Part shown: positions 43,194 to 52,398 of the stretch, piece after piece
Position numbering within the stretch: position 1 is the first letter of the stretch
How the letters are laid out: each line of letters opens with the position of its first letter
Origin: BJGV01 sp003230615
Lineage (GTDB): Bacteria; Pseudomonadota; Gammaproteobacteria; Burkholderiales; Nitrosomonadaceae
Assembly (NCBI GenBank): GCA_963663215.1
Contig: OY760140.1
Span: 682,001-746,000, forward strand
Length of the DNA: 64,000 nucleotides
Direction of reading: 5' to 3'
Translations under genes and position numbers: made by a program
Notes under the pieces: generated by a model
Seen by the model: the letters and a program-made list of their open reading frames with translations, nothing else
The model's database searches: none
Told to the model about the DNA's origin: nothing

Positions 43194-45470
43194 ATGGCAT
43201 TGACACATAATCTAGGTTTTCCACGTATCGGCGCACGACGAGAGTTGAAGCACGCGCTCGAAGCATACTGGCATGGCAACACTAGCGGCGAACAGCTGCA
43301 AACCACAGCGGCAGAGTTGCGCAAGCAACATTGGATGTTACAACGAGATATTGGTATAGATCTAATTCCTGTCGGTGATTTTGCACTCTACGATCAAATG
43401 CTAAATATGACCGCACTACTCGGAGCAGTACCTGCACGTTTCAATGTGGGTAAAGACGAAGTTGGACTGGATTTATATTTTGCAATGGCGCGTGGAACGG
43501 ATAATCAGCCAGCGATGGAGATGACCAAGTGGTTTGACACCAACTATCATTACATCGTTCCTGAATTCAATGTACGTACCAAATTCTATATTGCTTCGTC
43601 ACAACTCTTTAAGGAGGTGGCCGAAGCCAAAATGCTTGGCATTGTACCGAAAGTGGTGCTGATCGGTCCGTTGACATACTTATATCTTGGCAAGGAGACT
43701 GAACCCGGCTTTAATCGCCTAGATTTGTTGCCGAATTTGCTATTTGTTTATCGAGATATCCTGACACGTCTCACATCCCTTGGAGTGGAATGGGTACAAA
43801 TTGACGAGCCAGTGCTGGCGTTAGACTTGGACGACGTATGGCTATGTGGTTTTGATCAAGCTTATGTCGCCTTACATGGTTCCGGAACAAAAGTGCTGCT
43901 TACCACTTATTTCGAAGGGGTGGATGACCATGCCGATCTTCTAAAAAAACTACCAGTGAATGGTTTGCATATTGATTTGTGCCGCTCGCCACAACAACTC
44001 GATACTTTTCTTGCTGATTATCCCGCGGACAAGGTGCTGTCACTGGGTATTATTGATGGACGAAACGTATGGCGGACTGATCTGGAGGAGGCGCTTGTAA
44101 TTTTATCAAAGGCGCAGTCAGTCTTGTGCGAACGAATCTGGATTGCGCCCAGTTGTTCGTTATTGCACTGCCCAGTGGACCTCGAACTGGAAACCCGGAT
44201 GGATGCTGATATCAAAAACTGGCTGGCATTCTCAGTGCAGAAGCTTAAGGAAATATCAATTCTCGGATGTGGGCTGAATCAAGGAAAACGTGCAATAAGT
44301 GGAGTGTTAGCAGCATCCACCAAAGCAAGGCAAGCGCGCGCCCAATCATTACGCATACATAATCCTGTGGTACAGAAATGCTTACAAACTTTGCCGCAGG
44401 ACTACAGTCATCGTACTAAGCCATTTGAAAAACGGCAGGTTCTTCAACGCAAGCGTTTTCAACTCCCACTGCTGCCTACCACTACCATTGGTTCATTTCC
44501 ACAAACAGCTGAGATTCGTCAGACACGTTCCGCTTTTAAAAAAGGCAAGCTTGCAAATTTGGAATATCTAGAAGCAATGCGCAAAGAAATTCAGCTAGTA
44601 ATAAAAAAACAGGAGGAAATTGGGTTAGACGTACTCGTACACGGAGAAGCCGAGCGCAACGATATGGTGGAATATTTTGGCGAGCAACTTTGGGGCTATG
44701 CTTTTACTGAAAATGGGTGGGTACAAAGCTACGGTTCTCGCTGTGTAAAACCGCCAATACTTTACGGCGACATTTATCGTCCAGAAGCAATGACAGTAGA
44801 TTGGATTCGTTATGCCCAAAGCCTGACCCAAAAGCCAGTTAAGGGTATGTTGACAGGCCCGATCACCATGTTGATGTGGTCATTTGTGCGTGACGATCAA
44901 CCACGTTCAATAACTGCGCTACAACTTGCACTCGTGATCCGTGATGAGGTTGCTGATCTAGAAAGGGCAGGCATTGGTATCATTCAGATTGACGAACCAG
45001 CATTTCGTGAAGGATTGCCACTCAAACAATCAGATTGGAACGAATATTTACGGTGGGCGACAGAAGCCTTTCGCGTATCCAGCTCAGGTGTGAAGGATGA
45101 AACGCAGATTCACACGCATATGTGTTACTCAGAATTCAACGATATTTTGCCAGCTATCGCTAGCATGGATGCAGATGTAATCACTATCGAAACCTCACGT
45201 TCACGCATGGAATTACTGGACGGATTTGGCCAATTTAAGTATTCCAACGAGATTGGTCCTGGTGTATATGACATTCATTCTCCCCGAGTCCCTGATTCGG
45301 AAGAAATGTTGAAATTACTGAAGAAAGCTTGTCTAGTCATCAACTCACAACAACTCTGGGTTAACCCCGATTGCGGTTTGAAGACGCGCGGTTGGCCGGA
45401 GACTGTTGCAGCACTTGAAAAGATGGTAAGGGCAGCACGACTCTTACGTGCCAAACTTGAACCCGCATAA
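43194..45470 (+). CDS. metE: Cobalamin-independent methionine synthase
   Basis: 758 residues from MALTHNLGFPRIGARRELK; a frame start four codons earlier is less likely because GGGGATGGTC sits before this ATG. Both TIM-barrel halves are present: the N-terminal one with MTKWFDTNYHYIVPE, the C-terminal one with TTTIGSFPQT and VLVHGEAERNDMVEYFGE. Zinc ligands are seen in HTHMCYSEF (His, Cys), TIETSRS (Glu) and NPDCGLKTR (Cys). It transfers the methyl of 5-methyltetrahydrofolate polyglutamate to homocysteine. Regulated by the divergent MetR. Confidence 0.96.
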   Translation: MALTHNLGFPRIGARRELKHALEAYWHGNTSGEQLQTTAAELRKQHWMLQRDIGIDLIPVGDFALYDQMLNMTALLGAVPARFNVGKDEVGLDLYFAMARGTDNQPAMEMTKWFDTNYHYIVPEFNVRTKFYIASSQLFKEVAEAKMLGIVPKVVLIGPLTYLYLGKETEPGFNRLDLLPNLLFVYRDILTRLTSLGVEWVQIDEPVLALDLDDVWLCGFDQAYVALHGSGTKVLLTTYFEGVDDHADLLKKLPVNGLHIDLCRSPQQLDTFLADYPADKVLSLGIIDGRNVWRTDLEEALVILSKAQSVLCERIWIAPSCSLLHCPVDLELETRMDADIKNWLAFSVQKLKEISILGCGLNQGKRAISGVLAASTKARQARAQSLRIHNPVVQKCLQTLPQDYSHRTKPFEKRQVLQRKRFQLPLLPTTTIGSFPQTAEIRQTRSAFKKGKLANLEYLEAMRKEIQLVIKKQEEIGLDVLVHGEAERNDMVEYFGEQLWGYAFTENGWVQSYGSRCVKPPILYGDIYRPEAMTVDWIRYAQSLTQKPVKGMLTGPITMLMWSFVRDDQPRSITALQLALVIRDEVADLERAGIGIIQIDEPAFREGLPLKQSDWNEYLRWATEAFRVSSSGVKDETQIHTHMCYSEFNDILPAIASMDADVITIETSRSRMELLDGFGQFKYSNEIGPGVYDIHSPRVPDSEEMLKLLKKACLVINSQQLWVNPDCGLKTRGWPETVAALEKMVRAARLLRAKLEPA

Positions 45471-45748
45471 AATAAATTTACGTTTTGTGAAGTAACTAAT
45501 CTTTACTATATATAAGCCACTGCAGTAATTGGCCGATGATCTGAATCCAATTTTGACCCTAGTTGTTGGTTCAAAACAATAAAATCACTAGAAGAAAATC
45601 TCTTCTGTCTGTTATATTATGCATTTGTTGATAGGTGAAGTGGCATTATTATCAAAATATATAATGCTTATTATGAATCCGCATATTTCTCTGCTTTCAA
45701 TGGTACTCCAGTGGGTTTGTCTAATAACTGTTGCGTTTTAAAGAAGCC

Positions 45749-46492
45749 ATGAATACCGAATTATTTGTCTTGCTTGCCCTACTTGTTATTGCACTTTGTG
45801 TGGTCTATTGGTACATACGTCGGGCAAAGTCTCAGCCAGACGTGACAGAATCCATTTCCCTGTCATCAGCACAAATTCGACCAGAGATAAATCAATTCTT
45901 ACAGCAGTTGGTTTCTGATAAGGCACACATTGACGAGGCTGCCATCACTGCAGTGCAGCAGCATGAGCAAGAGCTTGAACAACGATTTATCGATGACGCG
46001 AAATACGTGAAACTTAAGGAACAGTTATCTCAATTCACACGCATGAATGAGCTAGATAAAGCGCTAATTGCACTCTGGAAAGAAATAAAGTACTACCCTA
46101 CGCGGTCGAGCCAAGATGATTTTGATAACTGGAACAAACTAAATCTAACAGACATCGGTGGTTCAAGCGAGAAAGATATAAACTCAGTTGAGTTTATACG
46201 GGGCGCTCAGCGCTTCAAAGTGAGGGAGCGAACCAGGGATGAAATAGGAAACCTGAATGCCGACCTCTCGTTCTTTGAGGATGGTGATGAAGTCTTTGCT
46301 ATCAATTGCTTAGTTGACTCTGGGAATGAAGAGGCTGACTATATTTGCCAGTGTATCTCTACCTTTAAAACACGGGGTAATTGGCCGAAGGTGCTGCTTG
46401 AGTATTACGGTCAGCTCAAGATTGAAAAGAATAAATCCTTGAATGAGGTTAAATACTTTCGTGCAGCTGAGACCAGGTCGCGTTTCGGATAG
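45749..46492 (+). CDS. Membrane-anchored hypothetical protein
   Basis: 247 residues from MNTELFVLL; AAAGAAG lies upstream. One N-terminal helix (residues 4-23) is followed by a basic stop-transfer RRAKS. Next is a helical, glutamine- and glutamate-rich domain (EAAITAVQQHEQELEQRFID), probably a coiled coil. The C-terminal half has FRVRERTRDEIG-like charge and FEDGDEVFAINCLVD. No family is recognised. The gap 45471-45748 has no other feature. Confidence 0.55.
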   Translation: MNTELFVLLALLVIALCVVYWYIRRAKSQPDVTESISLSSAQIRPEINQFLQQLVSDKAHIDEAAITAVQQHEQELEQRFIDDAKYVKLKEQLSQFTRMNELDKALIALWKEIKYYPTRSSQDDFDNWNKLNLTDIGGSSEKDINSVEFIRGAQRFKVRERTRDEIGNLNADLSFFEDGDEVFAINCLVDSGNEEADYICQCISTFKTRGNWPKVLLEYYGQLKIEKNKSLNEVKYFRAAETRSRFG

Positions 46493-46622
46493 TAGACAGA
46501 TTGAAAAATCAGTTGCGTGTAAGGAGATACCCGAAACTCTTCATTTCACGGCGGGCGTCGTTACGTTATGCCAAGCTGCTGATAAGTAGCTTTCAAAATA
46601 ACAAATCAGAGAACAATCAGTG

Positions 46623-47252
46623 CTACCCAATTTCTTCTGCTTGATCATCACCAAAATTGTAATGGCCCTCGCTGATTTTCATTTGCGCTTTTTTGCAAAA
46701 TCGGTTGGGTGGGGTTGGGCTGCTTGCGCGAGCAGCATCCATGTCGTTCATGAGCGCAGCAAATTCCGATTGAAATTCATCAAAGCAACCAAGCGCAGCA
46801 ACGCTCCGCGCCTGGCGGAACCGATCTTGCAAAGTTTTAAACTGTTGAGCGTGTTTCCACAACACATCTAAGCTTATGTCAAAATTGAGACCTTTATAAA
46901 CCGCAGGAGCTAGCCCCGCAAGCAGGGCGCATACGCCCGCGAACCACTCCATGTTGTGCTGTTTGGAGAATATCAGCCAGGCTGCTAGGCTTCCAAAAAT
47001 AATTGGGAAAATAACAAAAGCAGCACGCCACGATCGCAACGATTTCACCCACTCAAAAATTGTGATAGCCATATAGAGGCACGATTCTTCCAGACGTTTA
47101 CACTCGACGATCAGATTTTTCGTACGCTCGTCCATCACGCTAGTTGATGAATTTTGGGATTGAAAACCTTCTGCCACCTTAGTGATCAGATCTTTCGTAC
47201 GCTTGTCCATCACGCTATCCGGGGGATGTTGAGACTGAAAACCTTCTGTCAA
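46623..47252 (-). CDS. SLATT-like two-helix membrane protein
   Basis: 209 residues. After a repeated N-terminus (SVMDKRTKDLI and SVMDERTKNLI, each after EGFQSQ) comes LEESCLYMAITIFEWVKSLRSWR. Two helices AAFVIFPIIFGSLAAWLIF and GVCALLAGLAPAVYKGL follow, then a helical domain (LWKHAQQFKTLQDRFRQARS) and the short end PPNRFCKKAQMKISEGHYNF. The layout of helix, two membrane segments, then a charged helix bundle with EFxxLMxxMDxAR fits SLATT, a predicted pore-forming effector family of nucleotide-signalling defence systems. No cyclase or sensor gene is next to it. Functional transfer is tentative. The start could be the second VMDERTK. Confidence 0.55.
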   Translation of the reverse strand: MTEGFQSQHPPDSVMDKRTKDLITKVAEGFQSQNSSTSVMDERTKNLIVECKRLEESCLYMAITIFEWVKSLRSWRAAFVIFPIIFGSLAAWLIFSKQHNMEWFAGVCALLAGLAPAVYKGLNFDISLDVLWKHAQQFKTLQDRFRQARSVAALGCFDEFQSEFAALMNDMDAARASSPTPPNRFCKKAQMKISEGHYNFGDDQAEEIG

Positions 47253-47295
47253 AAGACACTATAAGCTACTTAGCTTATTATAGCCTTATTACTTT

Positions 47296-47377
47296 AATTT
47301 GTTGGTATCTTGAAAATGAATAAAATATAGATCAACCTGTGGTGGAGGTTACAGGTCGTAATGTGATTCCCACCGCC
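47296..47377 (+). repeat. Family C composite repeat, 3' part only
   Basis: It has one arm (ATTTGTTGGTATCTTG), a GAAAATGAATAAAATATAGA block, CCTGTGGTGGAGGTTACAGG and the tail GTGATTCCCACCGCC. A C-rich then T-rich run follows. It is close to the stop codon of the minus-strand gene at 47412. Confidence 0.75.
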
Positions 47378-47411
47378 GACAGGGTTTTTTTATTTTGGAG
47401 CGATGTTTGGG

Positions 47412-47801
47412 TTATGCGAGTATCAGGCGTCGACGTTTTTTTAAACTCGATCCGGAAATGCAGAGAATGATCCCCAAGCCGAACTGTACGTAGTTTAGAA
47501 AGTTCAAATAGAGGGTGTATGACCACGGTTCTCCTATCTGTATGTTCATCCCCATAAATCCGATTCCACTAATCATCATGTAAGTTACACCAAATACCTG
47601 GATATGATGAATCGATTCATCTACATTTTCCTTAGCTACAAAGGCAAACCCAACTGCTGTTATCAGATGAGTGAAATTTAAGATTGTATTGGTTTCAAAG
47701 AAAGCGCTATCTACAAGCAGCGAATCAGAGATGAATCCCAGAAGAGCTAGCACAAGAAATAAAACCGAAAAAGTCCAAGCTATTGTTGAAGAGCTTTTCA
47801 T
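47412..47801 (-). CDS. DUF4383-like four-helix membrane protein
   Basis: 129 residues in four hydrophobic segments: residues 8-28, 45-62, 70-88 and 97-118. FTHLITAVGFAFVAKEN and MISGIGFMGMNIQIG have the small-residue pattern of the DUF4383/DoxX-neighbour family of unknown role. The C-terminus KKRRRLILA is basic, so it should be inside. It stands alone. Confidence 0.6.
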   Translation of the reverse strand: MKSSSTIAWTFSVLFLVLALLGFISDSLLVDSAFFETNTILNFTHLITAVGFAFVAKENVDESIHHIQVFGVTYMMISGIGFMGMNIQIGEPWSYTLYLNFLNYVQFGLGIILCISGSSLKKRRRLILA

Positions 47802-47968
47802 AGTATTCTTTCTAAAAAAATCGCATTAACAATACAAATAAAATAAATCAAATTCAATAACCTACGTATCGCAAGTTACTTATTATAGTGGTAAACATTA
47901 TAACGACAGTATTTTGACAAGCTTTAGAAAATCTATTCCTTTCTGAGGTTTATAAATATAACTTGCTC

Positions 47969-48186
47969 AATGTTTATTTAGGGTCAAGATCGGTCATTTG
48001 TGACGGGTTGTTTTTTACTAAACCGGGTGCTATTTTATTTAGCATCTAATGCAATCCGATAGCTGTCAATCACATTGGGCGTGGACATTATTGTGGGTAA
48101 TTCTAAGAACTTGGAAGCAACCATTGTTTAGGTAATATTATGCTTGGTAAGTTATTAAAATATATGAATTCGATACCCATCACCAC
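47969..48186 (+). repeat. Family B composite repeat
   Basis: A hairpin remnant (AATGTTTATTTAGGGTCAAG), GTCATTTGTGACGGGTTGTT, GCAATCCGATAGCTGTCAATC, the arm TTATTGTGGGTAATTCTAAG, ATGCTTGGTAAGTTATTA and the tail GAATTCGATACCCATCACC. The rest of the gap to 48340 has one more hairpin half (48210-48235) and nothing else. Confidence 0.72.
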
Positions 48187-48340
48187 TTTACAAAAAGTTG
48201 GGTGACTGTTTTGTGCTAAAAAAGAACACTGGCAGATGAGCGTAGGTGTAGCAAAATAATATTTTTGGGAATTTTTAGCCAGGAAGGATGTCCTTTTATT
48301 ATAGGCGTGTGGTTACAAAATTGTTTTGAAGGATAGCATC

Positions 48341-48622
48341 ATGAAAAACTTTATCCTTGCAATGCTGATCTCAATCGCTTTTCAAGTTCGTGCTGGGGAT
48401 CTGATCCTCTTAGATAACTACCGCTTGGAAAAAAATGAATCTTCCAATATGGGACCTGAGAGAGAACAAGAACAGGGACGAGAAAGAAGAGAGGTGAATA
48501 CTGATACTCAGGTTAAAGTCCATGAGCGACGTAATATTAATTACACAATAAAACAAATCAAAAATAAACGCGAGATTGATGATGCAAACGAAGATAGCCC
48601 GCTATTAGAATATCAATTCTAG
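48341..48622 (+). CDS. Small exported charged protein
   Basis: 93 residues from MKNFILAM, with AAGGATAG upstream. Signal peptide 1-18 (cut after VRA). The mature part is very polar: MGPEREQEQGRERREVN, then VKVHERRNINYTIKQIKNKRE and DDANEDSPLLEYQF. Low complexity suggests disorder. No family recognised. Confidence 0.5.
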   Translation: MKNFILAMLISIAFQVRAGDLILLDNYRLEKNESSNMGPEREQEQGRERREVNTDTQVKVHERRNINYTIKQIKNKREIDDANEDSPLLEYQF

Positions 48623-48776
48623 TAAATAATTGGCTTCCACTAAGTGCAAAACGCTGACTAAGTTCTTATGCTGAGTCAAATTTATAGTGAGTGATAAGAT
48701 ATAAATGAGATGATATAACCAAATGAAAATATACGATTAATTATCGACATGGCTTGCTCTGATATTTTTAAAATAT

Positions 48777-49763
48777 CTATGAGAGTTTTTTTATTGACCA
48801 AGACAAGCTATCGATCAAAGATTTATCAGCCTTTTCGAACAAAAAATCCCAACTAGTGTTTACAGTATAGTTTTCCTTCGTAATAAACTTAATGACAATG
48901 CAACCCTGGACATATCCGTACAAATATTCATAGTGATAAGGTAACTTTTTTAATACTATTTGAAAGTAGTTATTTACATCGTTGTACAAATCCTTTTTTT
49001 TAGGATCTAGCACTGCTTCTTTGATAATCTTTAGTATTTCTGGTTTGTTGTTATCTTGGAATGAACGCCAGAAATCATTTGCCCATGCGATGTTATACTT
49101 TGGCGAATCCAATGTTTCTAAGAATGCACAGGTTTGCTCATCGTAAATATTCTCGTCAGAGTATGACAATCCTGTTGTCATCGCTGTAAATAACCCAGTT
49201 ATGCCAAATAGTACAGATAGCATCATAATGAACGCTAGGTAGCCCTCATTGCTGTTAGTTACGCCACTAAACAATGAAGTATTACTGAACGTTGAAATGG
49301 CTATAGTTTGTAAGTAAATAATAATAACAACTGTAGGTAGGGTCGTAGCTGCTACCGCAATCTTTGTATGCCGACATTGAGAGTAACGACCCAGAAATTT
49401 TGATCCAGTGTATGAGGTAAATATACATGCAATAAGGATTACGCCAATAAGGTAGAACGTTGTTCCTAATGCAGAACCATAATCAATACCCCGGAACATA
49501 CCTGTGCTTTCTACATATTTCTGAATAAATCCAATGTAGAAATCTAGCGCTGGGACAAAAAGTACCCCAATTATCAGCATCCCAGCTATGTAGAGTAAAA
49601 GTCGATTCGAGTTGAATTTACCAGATGGGCGATACGGGCAAATTTTCAAAGGTATTATAGTTTTTAGATCTTCAATTAGTTCTTTTGCTCGGCGTTTCTT
49701 TATCTTGCTGTTGGTTAGCAACTCACTTATAACGCTTTCATAGCCTTGATGAGGTTCAACCAT
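48777..49763 (-). CDS. Hypothetical four-helix membrane protein
   Basis: 328 residues. Helices at about 55-75, 97-118, 135-155 and 172-195 lie between a basic N-terminal helix (KIKKRRAKELIEDLKTIIP) and a C-terminal soluble domain (DLYNDVNNYFQIVLKKLPYHYEYL). No family is recognised; the layout with a helical C-terminal domain resembles accessory membrane proteins of defence or phage islands, but nothing specific supports that. Neighbours are unrelated. Confidence 0.5.
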   Translation of the reverse strand: MVEPHQGYESVISELLTNSKIKKRRAKELIEDLKTIIPLKICPYRPSGKFNSNRLLLYIAGMLIIGVLFVPALDFYIGFIQKYVESTGMFRGIDYGSALGTTFYLIGVILIACIFTSYTGSKFLGRYSQCRHTKIAVAATTLPTVVIIIYLQTIAISTFSNTSLFSGVTNSNEGYLAFIMMLSVLFGITGLFTAMTTGLSYSDENIYDEQTCAFLETLDSPKYNIAWANDFWRSFQDNNKPEILKIIKEAVLDPKKKDLYNDVNNYFQIVLKKLPYHYEYLYGYVQGCIVIKFITKENYTVNTSWDFLFEKADKSLIDSLSWSIKKLS

Positions 49764-49855
49764 GCCCAGCTCCCTCGAAATATTGGATGGTTGTCAGATA
49801 GTCTACATTGTTTTAGTGTGAGATACGGTTATGACATTCCTTAAATGTGATCCCG

Positions 49856-50217
49856 TTACTTTGCAGCCAGGCGATACCATTTAGCTGCTTCCTGATAGTC
49901 CTGGGTTACGCCCATCCCATGAAAATAAGAAAAACCAAGTGTATTTTGCGCAATTATCTCACCTTGTTCTGCAGCAAGTTGTAACCATTTCACTGCTTTC
50001 TGATAGTCTTGATTTACACCTTCGCCTCTAAGGTACATCCGACCAAGTAAACCTTGTGCTATTGCATTCCCTTCTTCGGCTATGGGGGGGGTAATTCTAG
50101 GGCTTGAGCATGGTTACCTTTATAATGTGCATCTATTGCATCTTCAAGATCATTTGCTCTGGCAACATTACTGCATAGCGATACTATGGTGGCTATAAAT
50201 ACAATCCATTTTTTCAT
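49856..50217 (-). pseudogene. Sel1-repeat exported protein, frameshifted in a C8 run
   Basis: The ATG at 50217 begins a signal peptide (MKKWIVFIATIVSLCSNVARA) and DLEDAIDAHYKGNHAQALEL. A run of eight C follows and the frame closes at TAG. Changing the run by one base restores PIAEEGNAIAQGLLGRMYLRG and two Sel1 repeats: YQKAVKWLQLAAEQGEIIAQN and YQEAAKWYRLAAK. Sel1 repeats bind partner proteins in the periplasm. The homopolymer makes slippage, phase variation or a sequencing slip possible. Confidence 0.75.
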
Positions 50218-50375
50218 TGTTTATATACCTCTCTCACAATAGTTCATCCAGCTTTCGCGTTACTACCCTCAACAGCTAGCAGTATCTTCAACTTAGTTTT
50301 ATGTATTACATTCCCCTGTAAGACTTCTCTTAACCCAATATGCTTAGCACTTTACTCAAACCGACAAATTAATTC

Positions 50376-50391
50376 TGTAATAAAGATCACA
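50376..50391 (-). promoter_or_regulatory. CRP/FNR-like operator (copy 3), upstream of the Sel1 gene
   Basis: Read on the minus strand: TGTGATCTTTATTACA followed by GAATTAATTTGTCGG, GAGTAAAGTGCTAAG. It matches copies 1 and 2 in the palindrome and the next 15 bases; the -10-like region is less similar. It lies 160 bases before the Sel1 start. Confidence 0.6.
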
Positions 50392-50530
50392 TAAAAGGTT
50401 TCTTTACAATTGAATCAATTGTATTTAAATAAATCTAGGGTAGTGGATGACTAGGGAAGGAATAAAAATGGAAAGGCCTAAACTTGAGTCGGGTATTTTT
50501 GCGACTGAAGAAATGTATATAGATAAAAAT

Positions 50531-50638
50531 GAATGTTCGCTTTGGGTTGAGAGAGACCGCTCACTCACGAAGCTCTGTTTATTGGTTAATACTGTGATTA
50601 GTATGGCATTAGCTAGTATGGGTTCGATTCCTAGTGTC
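50531..50638 (+). repeat. Family B-like repeat with hairpin
   Basis: A GGGTTGA-loop hairpin (GAATGTTCGCTTT...GAGACCGCTC), then TATTGGTTAATACTG and the tail GTATGGGTTCGATTCCTAG. The arm region is absent or unrecognisable. A 74-codon frame across it is not credible. A half hairpin follows at 50655-50685. Confidence 0.6.
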
Positions 50639-50773
50639 TTTTCAAAAGATTGGGTATCTGCATTGTGCTAAAAGAGGACGTTGATACTGGTAAAAATATT
50701 TGACTCTAACATTTTTTTTATCATATCATTATAGCCAGTAGGGTTTTCCCTAGTTGAAACGTAAGGTAGTGAA

Positions 50774-50860
50774 ATGGACAGCGATACAAAAACTTTTATT
50801 GCAATAGCAATTTTACTTTTAGTTGCATTTAAAATTTTCTTTTATGAATTTGGTATATAA
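50774..50860 (+). CDS. Possible 28-residue membrane peptide
   Basis: MDSDTKTFIAIAILLLVAF then KIFFYEFGI, one hydrophobic helix with an aspartate-rich start, preceded by AAGGTAGTGAA. No homologue is known to me. The rest of 50861-51148 carries only an unsupported 37-codon frame (from 50967) and no recognised element. Confidence 0.4.
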   Translation: MDSDTKTFIAIAILLLVAFKIFFYEFGI

Positions 50861-51148
50861 ATAAATAAGCTCACCCCAGCGCACAGAATTATCCTCACAG
50901 AATTATCCTTCAAGTTTTTTATATCGTTATAAAATAACATCGTCTACTACACATGTATCTGTAATCATGCGTGCAATACTTGCACTTGGCGTACCTGTGC
51001 AAATACCTAACAACAAACAAGACGAGAAAAACAAGATTACACGTTTTCTCAAAACTCAGTGGTATTGGTTACCAAGATAAAAGAAGGGTGGTTGCGCGCA
51101 GTCGTTAATCTACTTGTTCACCACAGGGGCGGCAAACCAAAGGTGTTA

Positions 51149-51604
51149 TTACTTACAAACTTCAGGACGGTATTTAGAGGGGGTAGTACCTATCTTGCCG
51201 CCCATTGCTCTGACAGACGGGTCGTCACACACCCATTTTAGATCACTTGTTGTTGCTAACACCATAGTTGAACTAACAAGAACTGCACTGACCTCACTAT
51301 CCTTAAACGTTGCAGTTATCTGAAATCCGGAAGCAAGGGTTTTCGGAATAATGGTGGCAATATAATTACCTGTTTGTGTAGGTATAAGAGAATTAAATTT
51401 TTGTGTCGTTGGCCATGTTCCATTATCGGCATAGAATTTAGCAATTGGGATTTTAATTTCAGTAATAAAAGTGAATGCTTCAGTGACTTGTGCTCGGGCA
51501 ATGTAATTTTGATAAGCTGAGAGTGCGACTTCTCCCAAAATACCAATAATTGCAACCACAACCATAATTTTGAGTAAGGTAAGGCCGCCTTGTACATGTT
51601 TCAA
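51149..51604 (-). CDS. Type IV pilin-like protein with atypical N-terminus
   Basis: About 151 residues from a TTG at 51604. KHVQGG precedes the cleavage point; the mature chain starts LTLLKIMVVVAIIGIL, GEVALSAYQNYIARAQ and ends with the pilin disulfide loop WVCDDPSVR..YRPEVCK. In functional pilins residue 5 is glutamate and the start codon is ATG; here lysine is at 5 and the start is TTG. A glutamate also breaks the hydrophobic helix. The longer frame from 51856 adds 84 residues without pilin features and is ignored. Assembly into pili seems doubtful. Confidence 0.72.
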   Translation of the reverse strand: MKHVQGGLTLLKIMVVVAIIGILGEVALSAYQNYIARAQVTEAFTFITEIKIPIAKFYADNGTWPTTQKFNSLIPTQTGNYIATIIPKTLASGFQITATFKDSEVSAVLVSSTMVLATTSDLKWVCDDPSVRAMGGKIGTTPSKYRPEVCK

Positions 51605-51972
51605 TCCTATTTGATTCACTGGTTTTCTATACCTGGCACCTAAATTATCTGGCATGGTTTGATTTCTGCAGTCTAATATAATGGGACATGGCAGCATGAT
51701 TCCTGTAAAGTAAACTTTATGCCACTGGTATTGCCCGTTTCTGGGATTTTGTTCTAATGTCCGCTTGTAGTTTCCCATGTCGGCTAGTGAGACGCTTAGT
51801 TGCCGAATAAGGGCGCCCGCAAACTCGTTGAGCTTGTCTATTTTGTCTATTGTCAATTTTTTTCATTATGGCTCATCCTAATATAGCGTAGCAGATTAGT
51901 TAGCCTTAGACTATAAACAATGCTATTTGAGAATTCGGTTGTGGGAAGAGATGAGTGAAAGAAAAGTACGCC

Positions 51973-52356
51973 ATGAAAAAGGCACTATTAACTTTAATGT
52001 TTATTGTTGTAAGCAGTAGTGCGATGGCCGAGTGGGTTCCTGTTGATTCTAGCAAAAGGGGTATCACCTACGTGGATACAGCTACTGCTCGTCGCAAGGC
52101 GGATAATAAGGTAAAAATTTGGGAATTAGTTGATTACAAGACGGTTCAGAGGAGTACTGATTATCAGTACAACTCAGCGATGTTTCAGACTCTATATGAC
52201 TGCAAGGAAAAACAGTATAAGTTACTTTATTCAAGTTTCCACTCAGAAAATATGGGCGGAGGTGTTGTTAGGACCAACAATAATCCTTCCAAATGGGCGC
52301 TAGTTTCTCCTGACAGTATAGTCGAAGGGCTGTGGAAATTTGCCTGCAAGAAATAA
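51973..52356 (+). CDS. Secreted surface-adhesin protein E-like protein, copy 3
   Basis: 127 residues from MKKALLTLM; a start six codons upstream is possible. Signal peptide cut after SAMA, mature start EWVPVDS. ITYVDTATARRKADNKVKIW, LYDCKEKQYKLLY and LWKFACKK carry the family positions including both cysteines. Very close to copy 2 in the signal peptide and to copy 1 in the C-terminus. A lipoprotein gene follows 42 bases later in the same direction, so the two may be co-transcribed. Confidence 0.77.
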   Translation: MKKALLTLMFIVVSSSAMAEWVPVDSSKRGITYVDTATARRKADNKVKIWELVDYKTVQRSTDYQYNSAMFQTLYDCKEKQYKLLYSSFHSENMGGGVVRTNNNPSKWALVSPDSIVEGLWKFACKK

Positions 52357-52398
52357 GTAGATGATAAAGAATAAAAAGTTCATGTTAGATTAAATAAT

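Noticed and set aside
904..50650. Chromosomal integron with attC sites between cassettes
   Set aside because: The repeats lack the GTTRRRY/RYYYAAC pair and the unpaired structure of attC; genes also lie on both strands and no integron integrase is seen.
50447..50671. 74-codon frame on the plus strand
   Set aside because: It runs through a hairpin and a tRNA-like tail, so the coding look is accidental.
51605..51856. 84-residue N-terminal extension of the pilin
   Set aside because: Pilin leaders are short, and the cleavage motif and mature start follow the TTG at 51604.
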